From assembly GCA_029863735.1 (NCBI GenBank), contig JAOTUT010000022.1:1-12272 (forward strand): a DNA stretch of 12,272 bases. Reading direction: 5' to 3'. Below, piece after piece: positions 5,914 through 12,272 of this stretch; positions within the stretch are counted from its first letter, which is position 1; every line of letters starts with the position of its first letter. The notes under the pieces are model-generated. The model saw only the letters and a program-made list of their open reading frames with translations, had not been told where the DNA came from and did no database searches. A program made the position numbers and the translations under genes. Source of the stretch: Ignavibacteria bacterium (GTDB lineage: Bacteria; Bacteroidota; Ignavibacteria; Ignavibacteriales; Ignavibacteriaceae).

Positions 5914-8900
5914 GCTATATATATTCTATAGAAGCCGGCTTATTCTAATTATTTTTTTTCTGCTTCTCCAAGCTAATGTTTTTTCACAAACAGAAAACAT
6001 TCGCTTTGAACACTTTACAGTTTTAGACGGCTTACCACATAATCATATAAAATGTATCACTCAGGACCATTTAGGTTTTCTCTGGTTTACAACACAAAAT
6101 GGATTGGTAAAGTATGATGGTTATAATTTTAAAACATATTTACCTGACCCAAAAAATGCGAACAGTATAAATACACGGAATCCTATCTGGGTTATTGAGG
6201 ATCATCTAGGAGATCTTTGGATATCATCCAGGGAAGAAGGATTAATAAAATTTGATCGCAAAGCGGAATCGTTTAAGCATTACACGCATGACGATAATGA
6301 TCCAAACAGTATAATTAGTAACTATACCTATCACTTGTATGAAGATAAGGCAGGCACTCTCTGGATAAGTGTTGTCAGAAATGGGTTGGAGAAGTTTGAT
6401 AGAGATACAGAAGCCTTTACAAATTATCGAAATGAACCTGATAAAGTTAACAGTTTAAGCAGTAATACCGTTCACATTATAACAGAAGACAGTGACGGCA
6501 ATTTATGGGTTGGTACTTCAGATGGGCTTAATAAATTTGACCGGGAAACAGGAAAATCGGTCAGGTATTTTAATGAAGCTGGTAATCCAAACAGCTTAAT
6601 ATATAACTCAATACAAGAAATAATTGAGGACCAATCCGGTAATCTTTGGATAGCAACAACAGGAGGGATGTCAAAATATAACCATAAGCAAGACATCTGG
6701 AAAAATTATGTGAACGAACCAGGTATTCCGAACAGTCTCAGCCATAATAATATTGTGGTTGTTTTTGAAGATAAAAAAGGTAGGATTTGGGCTGGATCTC
6801 GCTGGGGTGGTCTTAATTTGTTTGATCCACTTTCAGATAGTTTCATTCGCTTTCGTTCAGATCCTAATGATCCCCAAAGTATTAGCAGCGATTATGTCGT
6901 TTCGATGAACGAGGATAAAACAGGTGTTCTATGGGTTGGTTGCTGGCTTTCGGGACTAAATAAAATAGATGTCTTCAGTAATAAATTTAAACATTATAAA
7001 AACATTCCGGGCAATTCAAATAGCCTTTCAAATAATTGGGTTTGGTGCTTGTTCTCTGATTCCGAAGGTATATTATGGATTGGAACTAGAGGTGGTGGTC
7101 TGAATAGATTTGATCCAAGAAACGGAGCCTTTACAACCTACTTATTCGATCCCAGAGACAATTCAAGTATAAGCGATAATTCAGTTGGCTATATTTTCGA
7201 AGATAGCCAAAATTATCTTTGGATCGGAACGGATAACGGACTGAATAGATTTAATAGAGCTACGAATAAATTTGAACGATACTACATTGAACGTGAGAAT
7301 AATAGCAATATTATTAATGGTGGGATAATGTCAATCGTGGAAGATTCCTCAAGGAATCTATGGATTGCAACCTGGAGTGGTGGATTGATAAAGCTCAGGT
7401 TAAACTCTATCACTGGTGATGATTTCTCTTTTGCAAGATACTTGCACAATCCAAACGATAGCACTAGTCTAAGCCGAAATAGATTAAATAACCTATATTT
7501 AGATTCTTTCGGAGATCTATGGATAGGAACAGACCTTGGCGGTTTGGATAGGCTCATTCCGGAATCCGGAACATTTCAACACTTTTATGATAGAAAGAGC
7601 GGCTTTGATATTATACTATTTATGCACGAGGACAAAAAAGGAAGATTTTGGGTTGGGACTTATAACGGAGGACTAAGTCTGTTTGATAGAAAAACCGGTG
7701 ACAGAGAAGTCTTCACAGTAGAAGATGGTCTTCCTCATAACTCAATTAAGGGAATTCTGGAAGATGATTTCGGAAACCTTTGGATTAGTACTGATGTAGG
7801 AATATCAAAATTCAATTATGAAAAAAAATCATTCCGGAATTTTTCAGTGTCTGAGGGACTTCAATCAGGATTCTATAATAACCGTGCTGCAACTATCGGA
7901 AAAAATGGGGATATGTACTTTGGCGGTACTAATGGTTTTAATAGATTCAATCCAAACAAGCTTATAAATAATCCATACCCTCCTAAAGTTGTTTTATCAG
8001 ATATAAAATTGTTTGATACTTCTCTACCCATCGGCAGCGACTCACCATTGAAAACAAACATCAACATCACAAAAGAGATCGAACTATCGTATGATCAAAA
8101 TGATTTAACATTAGAATATGTAGGATTACATTACAGCAGACCTGAAGCTACTACTTACGAGTACAAATTAGAGAACTATGATAAGAATTGGCGAAATGCT
8201 GGGACACATCGTTTTGCAAATTACACCAACCTGGAACCCGGTGAATATACTTTTCTCGTAAAGGCAGCAAGTAGTGACGGAGTATGGAGTGAAAATCCAG
8301 CATCTCTCAGAATAATTATTATTCCACCTTTCTGGCAAACCGCTTGGTTCAAAGCTTTGATAGCATTAGTGGCAATTTCTCTCGTGTTTACCGGATATAA
8401 AATTAGGATCAGTCAGCTTAATGGAAAAAGAAAGTTGCTCGAGGAGCAGGTTGTTGAAAGAACTGAGGCCGCTAAAAAATTACAAGGTGTGTTGAATGAA
8501 GTCGAGATATTGAAAAATCGACTGCAGGAAGAAAATATTTATCTGCAAAGTGAATTAAAAGTAGAACACAATTTTGAAAATATAATTAGTACCAGCGAAA
8601 AATTTAATACAGTGCTTCGCAGTGTTGAGCAAGTTGCTTCAACAGATGCTACTGTTCTTATCCTGGGGGAGACGGGAACCGGTAAAGAACTGCTGGCGCG
8701 CGCAATTCATAGTATCAGCAACAGATCAGATAGACCGCTTGTAAAAGTTAATTGTGCAACTCTTCCTGAAAACCTGATTGAAAGCGAATTGTTTGGGCAC
8801 GAAAAAGGGGCATTCACAGGTGCAACTTCGAGAAAGATAGGACGATTTGAATTAGCAAATAGCGGAACGATTTTTCTGGATGAAATCGGAGAACTTCCCA

Positions 8901-9505
8901 CAGGATTACAAACTAAGCTTCTGCGTGTATTGCAGGAAGGCGAATTTGAACGTTTAGGTGATCCCAAAACAATTAAGGTAGATGTTCGAATTATTGTGGC
9001 AACTAATAGAAATCTTGAAAAAGAAATTTCAGAAGGATCTTTCAGAGAAGATTTATTTTATAGGATAAATGTATTCCCAATTAAAATTCCACCACTAAGA
9101 GAACGAAAAGAAGATATTCCTATATTAGTAAAACATTTTTTAAAGAAGTACAGTACTAAAGCTGGGAAAAAAGTAGAGATAATTACTCAGGATGTAATGG
9201 AGAAATTGTGTCGCTATTCTTGGCCAGGAAATATTAGAGAACTTGAAAACATTATTGAAAGAGCCGTGATAACAAGTACAGGAAATAAACTTATCTTAGG
9301 AGAGTGGCTTGCAAAAGGTGAATTCAATAAAAGTAGTTCTCAAATACTACCATTAGAAGAGATGGAAAGACGGTATATACTAGAAATTCTTGAAATGACA
9401 GACTGGAAAGTTAGTGGTGATAATGGAGCAGCAAAAATGATGGATATTAATGCACAGACTTTAGTCTCAAAGATGAAGAAACTAGGGATTCAAAAGCCCA
9501 AATAA
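5912..9505 (+). CDS. Membrane-spanning propeller sensor fused to a sigma-54 transcription activator
   Basis: The 1197-residue product has a signal peptide or N-terminal anchor (1-26, ending FSQ). Fourteen Reg_prop repeats follow, of the form ED-x-x-G-x-LW-(I/V)-GT...GL-x-(R/K)-FD (47 to about 680), enough for two seven-bladed propellers. A Y_Y_Y domain (about 730-803), a transmembrane helix (about 811-829) and a helical linker with [10 protein letters not shown] (873-882) come next. The sigma-54 AAA+ domain follows: Walker A GETGTGKE 919-926, GAFTGA 966-971, Walker B FLDE 988-991, arginine-finger region with Arg1045 and Arg1051, and WPGNIREL 1104-1111. The FhlA-like Fis-type HTH occupies about 1151-1195. 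The usual HTCS kinase, receiver and AraC domains are absent. An outside signal presumably drives oligomerisation of a membrane-tethered activator. An in-frame TAA abuts the ATG (5909-5911), fixing the earliest start; no Shine-Dalgarno is visible. Confidence 0.95.
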   Translation: MLYIFYRSRLILIIFFLLLQANVFSQTENIRFEHFTVLDGLPHNHIKCITQDHLGFLWFTTQNGLVKYDGYNFKTYLPDPKNANSINTRNPIWVIEDHLGDLWISSREEGLIKFDRKAESFKHYTHDDNDPNSIISNYTYHLYEDKAGTLWISVVRNGLEKFDRDTEAFTNYRNEPDKVNSLSSNTVHIITEDSDGNLWVGTSDGLNKFDRETGKSVRYFNEAGNPNSLIYNSIQEIIEDQSGNLWIATTGGMSKYNHKQDIWKNYVNEPGIPNSLSHNNIVVVFEDKKGRIWAGSRWGGLNLFDPLSDSFIRFRSDPNDPQSISSDYVVSMNEDKTGVLWVGCWLSGLNKIDVFSNKFKHYKNIPGNSNSLSNNWVWCLFSDSEGILWIGTRGGGLNRFDPRNGAFTTYLFDPRDNSSISDNSVGYIFEDSQNYLWIGTDNGLNRFNRATNKFERYYIERENNSNIINGGIMSIVEDSSRNLWIATWSGGLIKLRLNSITGDDFSFARYLHNPNDSTSLSRNRLNNLYLDSFGDLWIGTDLGGLDRLIPESGTFQHFYDRKSGFDIILFMHEDKKGRFWVGTYNGGLSLFDRKTGDREVFTVEDGLPHNSIKGILEDDFGNLWISTDVGISKFNYEKKSFRNFSVSEGLQSGFYNNRAATIGKNGDMYFGGTNGFNRFNPNKLINNPYPPKVVLSDIKLFDTSLPIGSDSPLKTNINITKEIELSYDQNDLTLEYVGLHYSRPEATTYEYKLENYDKNWRNAGTHRFANYTNLEPGEYTFLVKAASSDGVWSENPASLRIIIIPPFWQTAWFKALIALVAISLVFTGYKIRISQLNGKRKLLEEQVVERTEAAKKLQGVLNEVEILKNRLQEENIYLQSELKVEHNFENIISTSEKFNTVLRSVEQVASTDATVLILGETGTGKELLARAIHSISNRSDRPLVKVNCATLPENLIESELFGHEKGAFTGATSRKIGRFELANSGTIFLDEIGELPTGLQTKLLRVLQEGEFERLGDPKTIKVDVRIIVATNRNLEKEISEGSFREDLFYRINVFPIKIPPLRERKEDIPILVKHFLKKYSTKAGKKVEIITQDVMEKLCRYSWPGNIRELENIIERAVITSTGNKLILGEWLAKGEFNKSSSQILPLEEMERRYILEILEMTDWKVSGDNGAAKMMDINAQTLVSKMKKLGIQKPK

Positions 9506-9523
9506 TTTATGATATATCATAAA
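9506..9523. promoter_or_regulatory. Perfect 18-bp palindrome, candidate upstream activator site 1
   Basis: TTTATGATATATCATAAA is fully self-complementary and begins on the first base after the regulator's stop codon. It has no GC-rich stem or T run, so it is not a terminator. Its position, about 140-160 bp before the presumed start of the downstream transcript, suits an enhancer site for a sigma-54 activator. Recognition by the neighbouring regulator is inference. Confidence 0.6.
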
Positions 9524-9541
9524 CTAATGATATTTCATAAA
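9524..9541. promoter_or_regulatory. Imperfect 18-bp copy, candidate upstream activator site 2
   Basis: CTAATGATATTTCATAAA directly abuts site 1 and matches it at 15 of 18 positions, so the centres are 18 bp apart. Its own symmetry is 6 of 9 pairs. Tandem sites are typical of enhancers for oligomeric activators; the specific link to the upstream gene is inference. Confidence 0.5.
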
Positions 9542-9641
9542 TCCTCATTTAATCATTCCAACTAAACATCATTTAGCAACCTCCCTCTAAGCTCTTGAAA
9601 AACATACAGTTAACTCGCTAATGAAACGATTCATTTTTGAT

Positions 9642-9657
9642 TGGTACATCAATTGGC
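9642..9657 (+). promoter_or_regulatory. Possible sigma-54 (-24/-12) promoter, imperfect
   Basis: TGGTAC (9642-9647), five bases, then TTGG (9653-9656) matches the consensus TGGCAC-N5-TTGC at 8 of 10 positions. The normally conserved -12 GC reads GG, with a GC displaced one base to 9656-9657. It lies 46 bp before the thioredoxin ATG and downstream of the tandem palindromes, as expected. The -12 deviation keeps this tentative. Confidence 0.35.
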
Positions 9658-9703
9658 TCATGGATTAAAAATCATCAAGGGAATTTTTAATTAGGAATTG
9701 AAA

Positions 9704-10072
9704 ATGAACAATAAATTAAACAACATAATTGAAAGCAAATCAGACTTCGAAATATTCTTAAAGACAAATGAAGATCCGGCTCTGGTTATAATTGAAGCAG
9801 ACTGGTGCGGTACCTGCAAAATTATGGCTCCAATTTTAGAGAATATGGCAAATCACTATAAGAGTAAAATAAAATTCTTAATGGTAGATATTGATGCGGC
9901 TGAAGAGATAACAAAAAAATATGGATTAGATAAACTCCCAATTTTACTCTTCTTCAGAGCAGGTAACATTATAGATCAGCTCATTGGGACGGTGTCTTAT
10001 AGTTTATTAGATGAGAAAATTAAAACATTACTTGAGATTTCATCAACAAACAATATATCTAACATAAAATAA
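9704..10072 (+). CDS. Thioredoxin-like protein (WCGTC active site)
   Basis: This is a 122-residue thioredoxin-fold protein with a redox-active WCGTC at residues 34-38, where classical thioredoxin has WCGPC, and the cis-proline in DKLPI (Pro79). It has no signal peptide or membrane helix, so it should act in the cytoplasm as a thiol-disulfide reductant, although the genes after it encode exported proteins. The last ten residues or so (SSTNNISNIK) are a polar tail. I chose ATG 9704 because AGGA at 9693-9696 is seven bases upstream; a TTG at 9698 would add two residues. It is the first gene of the co-directional run behind the candidate enhancer and promoter, and the next gene starts 12 nt after its stop. 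Confidence 0.9.
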   Translation: MNNKLNNIIESKSDFEIFLKTNEDPALVIIEADWCGTCKIMAPILENMANHYKSKIKFLMVDIDAAEEITKKYGLDKLPILLFFRAGNIIDQLIGTVSYSLLDEKIKTLLEISSTNNISNIK

Positions 10073-10084
10073 AGAGGTGAAAAA

Positions 10085-10744
10085 ATGAGAACCACAAAAA
10101 ACACATTTGTATTGACACTTGTAGTATTATTTGCACTGCTATTAACTTTTGGCTGTGCAGATGTAGTTATAAACCCGGAAGTAAATCCAATAGATCCTGG
10201 TTTTATCAACGATACTAAATTCAAAGCACGGGAATCCTTTTCGTATAATGTTGACTTAACCAGTCAAAATACTTTGAAAGTCGACGGCATTAACGGTTCA
10301 GTTGATGTTCAGTCTGTTTCCGGAACCAACCAGGTTACAATATCCGGAGAAAAAGTGGTTGGCGCAGATACTTACCAGGATGCAAATTCTCATCTAAAGA
10401 ATGTAACTATAGAAATAGATGAATTAACCAATGAATTACTGGTAAAAACATTGCAGCCACAATTTTCAGATGGCAGAAGCTATCAGGTAAACTATACTAT
10501 TACTGTTCCTTCTCATCTAAATATTGTTGTTGATAATATTAATGGAAGTATTGTGCTTGAAATTCTACAAAATACTTCAGCAGAATTTTTTGCAAGTCTT
10601 GTAAACGGTAGTATCTCACTTCAAAATCTAACTCTTCATAACAGAGTTGCGACTAGCAAATCTCTCCAGGGAAGATTAGGAGACGGGCAGGGAATGATTA
10701 CTTTAAGAACCACTAATGGAAATATCGATGTTTCGGGATTTTAA
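10085..10744 (+). CDS. Lipoprotein with DUF4097-like repeated beta strands
   Basis: The 219-residue product has a lipoprotein signal ending LTFGC (Cys24), so it is exported and lipid-anchored. The mature part carries recurring short units, GINGSVDVQ (about 68-76), NINGSIVLE (151-159), LVNGSISLQ (172-180) and TTNGNIDVSGF (209-219). These are typical of the DUF4097/putative-adhesin fold, a right-handed beta-helix-like stack found near envelope-stress and transmembrane regulator genes. GAGGTG at 10074-10079 lies five bases before the ATG. It follows the thioredoxin gene by 12 nt, so the two are almost certainly cotranscribed. The ligand or partner is unknown. Family assignment rests on the NG-S-I/V repeat pattern and is moderately sure. 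Confidence 0.82.
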   Translation: MRTTKNTFVLTLVVLFALLLTFGCADVVINPEVNPIDPGFINDTKFKARESFSYNVDLTSQNTLKVDGINGSVDVQSVSGTNQVTISGEKVVGADTYQDANSHLKNVTIEIDELTNELLVKTLQPQFSDGRSYQVNYTITVPSHLNIVVDNINGSIVLEILQNTSAEFFASLVNGSISLQNLTLHNRVATSKSLQGRLGDGQGMITLRTTNGNIDVSGF

Positions 10745-10775
10745 TATAACCTGCGAAGACATTAATAATAATGAT

Positions 10776-10810
10776 ACAGAATCCCTGTTTATTACGTACA
10801 GGGATTCTGT
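10776..10810 (+). other. Long perfect hairpin between two operon genes
   Basis: ACAGAATCCCTG (10776-10787) and CAGGGATTCTGT (10799-10810) are perfect 12-bp inverted repeats, with one more T-A pair inside, leaving a nine-base loop. No T tract follows, so it is not an ordinary terminator. In an operon it could protect the upstream mRNA end, pause transcription or serve as a processing site, changing expression of the two genes on either side. Confidence 0.65.
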
Positions 10811-10868
10811 TACGACTAATAAACATTTATTTAGCAAAAGAAATAAGAAAAAAAGAGAGGAAAATAAA

Positions 10869-11507
10869 ATGAAAACCATTTGTTTTTTAATTGTATTGTT
10901 CAGCACAATAGGGTTTACTCAGACTAATAATTCCGTACCAGGCGAAATTAGTCCCATAAATAATAATTACGATTACCCAAAGCATAGTATTGATTTGGGA
11001 ATATCATATTGGAACAACTCTAAATCTGGAACTTCCGTAAGAGTGCCGGGTGTTAAAATCGGGACAGGAGGAGTTTCAGGAAAAGTAATGTATAATTTCT
11101 ACCTGGATCAGAACTTTGCTTTTAATGTAAGCATCGGTGCAATGGCAGCTAAAGTTGAAGCCTGGGCTTTCCACGAGCATACAAGTACTGTTGTACCTGT
11201 TATGATGGGAATGAAATATTATTTTGCTCAACCACCGCAAAATAATTTTTTTAGACCTTATGTTTCTGGATCAATGGGATTACTAATTGGAACAGAATCT
11301 TCAGTAGAAATACTATCGGTGAAAGAGCATACTGAATCGGCGATCGGTGTTTATGCAGGAGTAGGTTCCGATTTCATTTTAGGAAGCTTGATAAAATTAC
11401 ATGCAGATATTGGATATAATCTCTTTTCTGATTTCTCAGAAGAAATCGGCAGCAGGAAAAATTATAGCGGTCCGGAATTTTCCTTTGGAATCGGATTCAT
11501 GTTTTGA
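10869..11507 (+). CDS. Small outer-membrane beta-barrel protein
   Basis: The 212-residue product has a signal peptide (1-18, ending GFTQ) and then about eight alternating amphipathic strands. Examples are HSIDLGISYW, SGKVMYNFYL, NFAFNVSIGA, VPVMMGMKYYF, RPYVSGSMGLL, AIGVYAGVGSDF, KLHADIGYNLF and PEFSFGIGFMF. The C-terminal Phe is the usual signature for insertion by the BAM complex. Size and strand count suggest an OmpA/OmpW-like eight-stranded barrel, with no extra periplasmic domain. I chose ATG 10869 because GAGAGG at 10855-10860 and a normal signal peptide follow from it; the frame stays open upstream to an ATG at 10716, but that would overlap the preceding gene and run through the hairpin. 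The substrate or role is unknown. Confidence 0.85.
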   Translation: MKTICFLIVLFSTIGFTQTNNSVPGEISPINNNYDYPKHSIDLGISYWNNSKSGTSVRVPGVKIGTGGVSGKVMYNFYLDQNFAFNVSIGAMAAKVEAWAFHEHTSTVVPVMMGMKYYFAQPPQNNFFRPYVSGSMGLLIGTESSVEILSVKEHTESAIGVYAGVGSDFILGSLIKLHADIGYNLFSDFSEEIGSRKNYSGPEFSFGIGFMF

Positions 11508-11534
11508 TGTGAGCAAATAAACTACGGGAGTTAT

Positions 11535-11765
11535 ATGATGGAAAAGATATTACGAAAAGAAAAAGTAAGAATTTATTGTGAGCATTGTAAAAAAGAAGTT
11601 GATCATGTATGGATTTGTAAAATGGATTCCATTATCGGAATCAGATATGCTTTGCTATGTACCCGCTGTCAAAAATTGATTGGAATTTATTCTTTTAAAG
11701 ATTTTATTGAACCAATGATTGTTTCTGATACCTTTTTTAACGAATTACAAATTCAATTGAATTAA
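11535..11765 (+). CDS. Small zinc-ribbon-like protein, unknown function
   Basis: The 76-residue protein has two Cys-x2-Cys knuckles, CEHC at residues 15-18 and CTRC at 42-45, spaced as in a zinc ribbon, plus an extra Cys28. It has no signal peptide. The spacer contains a hydrophobic stretch (IIGIRYALL) that fits a beta strand of the ribbon rather than a membrane helix. GGGAG at 11526-11530 is four bases from ATG 11535 and seven from the in-frame ATG 11538, so the protein may start one residue later. It lies 27 nt after the barrel gene and 24 nt before the metallopeptidase gene, in the same run. Binding of zinc is expected; DNA, RNA or protein partner unknown. Confidence 0.75.
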   Translation: MMEKILRKEKVRIYCEHCKKEVDHVWICKMDSIIGIRYALLCTRCQKLIGIYSFKDFIEPMIVSDTFFNELQIQLN

Positions 11766-11789
11766 CAACTATCTAGTTAGGAGGCACAA

Positions 11790-12272
11790 ATGAAAAATCA
11801 TATAAGAAAAACTATCGTTGTACTTTGCGGGTTGATTTATTTAATTAGCCCGGGTTGTTCGGATTCCCCTACGGAACCTGAAAAGCATATGATCGATAGC
11901 GGATCCTGGTATGAAACGGGGTTCACACCATGGCCGCATGATGGTAACCCGCTGGAAGGCGAAAACTTTGTTATATACAGTGATGCAGCAAGCTTGGAAG
12001 CCAGGCAATATTTATTGCAGATTTGTGAAGATGTATTCGTAACAATTACGGTAAGACTGGGTCTTACCGACCTTTCAGTATTACAATTCCCACCAGATCG
12101 AAATAATAAGATCCATATTTATGCCTATAAAAATTATAATCCAATGAGCTGGGGAGGACAGGCATATTATGGTGGATATATAATATTTTCACCAGATCAT
12201 CCGGTCAGAACTGAATGGGGACAAACAGCACCTGAGAATTATGTGCCATTGGTTAAACATGAAATGATGCAT
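11790..12272 (+). CDS. Lipoprotein zinc metallopeptidase (3' truncated by window end)
   Basis: An open frame of 161 codons runs from ATG 11790 to the window edge with no stop. TAGGAGG at 11778-11784 supports the start. The N-terminus is a lipoprotein signal with Cys23 (SPGC) followed by SDSPTEPE, a Pro/Glu-rich spacer. The visible domain begins near residue 59 with NFVIYSD, and the final five residues are HEMMH, the HExxH zinc-binding and catalytic motif of gluzincin-type peptidases. The layout (beta-strand start, then a HExxH about 100 residues later) resembles Peptidase_MA-like families. The third metal ligand and the rest lie beyond the window. It is probably an envelope protease and the fifth gene of the run from 9704. 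It is missed by searches that need a stop codon. Confidence 0.8.
   Translation, partial: MKNHIRKTIVVLCGLIYLISPGCSDSPTEPEKHMIDSGSWYETGFTPWPHDGNPLEGENFVIYSDAASLEARQYLLQICEDVFVTITVRLGLTDLSVLQFPPDRNNKIHIYAYKNYNPMSWGGQAYYGGYIIFSPDHPVRTEWGQTAPENYVPLVKHEMMH

Noticed and set aside
6050..7950. Periodic repeats of about 130-150 bp that could look like a DNA repeat array
   Set aside because: They encode the Reg_prop blades of one protein; the DNA copies are diverged and have no constant spacers.
993..8967. Reverse-strand open frames inside NDH-2, the coiled-coil protein and the regulator
   Set aside because: All are antisense shadows of well-supported genes, lacking family features and ribosome binding sites.
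10716..10868. Upstream ATG that would lengthen the barrel protein by 51 residues
   Set aside because: It would overlap the preceding gene, translate through the long hairpin and bury the signal peptide; ATG 10869 has its own Shine-Dalgarno and a normal signal peptide.

Overview
The window looks like a low-GC member of the Ignavibacteria/Bacteroidota-Chlorobi group. This is inferred from AT-rich intergenic DNA, a Bacteroidota-style periplasmic propeller sensor, and many lipoproteins and envelope proteins (one with an N-terminus CSDSPTEPE). Most genes have clear Shine-Dalgarno sequences, which fits Ignavibacteria better than core Bacteroidetes. No tRNA, rRNA, CRISPR array, insertion sequence or prophage gene was seen.

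Left part (1-5772), ordinary separate units: the tail of a charged helical protein and its terminator; a type II NADH:quinone oxidoreductase; a small RRM RNA-binding protein with a structured-looking leader; a reverse-strand GNAT/carbon-nitrogen-hydrolase fusion converging on it; then a translationally coupled pair of unknown envelope genes (a lipoprotein and a signal-peptide/coiled-coil/C-terminal-TM protein) closed by a strong terminator.

Right part (5773-12272), the most interesting section: a 1197-residue protein joins a Bacteroidota HTCS-type periplasmic sensor (14 Reg_prop repeats, readable as two seven-bladed propellers, plus a Y_Y_Y domain and a transmembrane helix) directly to a complete cytoplasmic sigma-54 activator (AAA+ domain with GAFTGA, and an FhlA-like Fis-type HTH). 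It has no histidine kinase, receiver or AraC domain. It therefore reads as a one-protein, membrane-tethered enhancer-binding regulator.

Directly after its stop codon lie two abutting 18-bp sites, one a perfect palindrome (TTTATGATATATCATAAA). About 110-130 bp further on is an imperfect -24/-12-like promoter, followed by a co-directional gene run. That run encodes a thioredoxin-like protein (WCGTC), a DUF4097-type lipoprotein, a small outer-membrane beta-barrel, a four-cysteine zinc-ribbon-like protein, and a lipoprotein metallopeptidase cut by the window end exactly at its HEMMH motif. The working model is that the sensor reads an envelope or extracellular signal and switches on this adjacent envelope operon through sigma-54. 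The domain architecture and DNA palindromes are seen directly; the regulatory link is inference.
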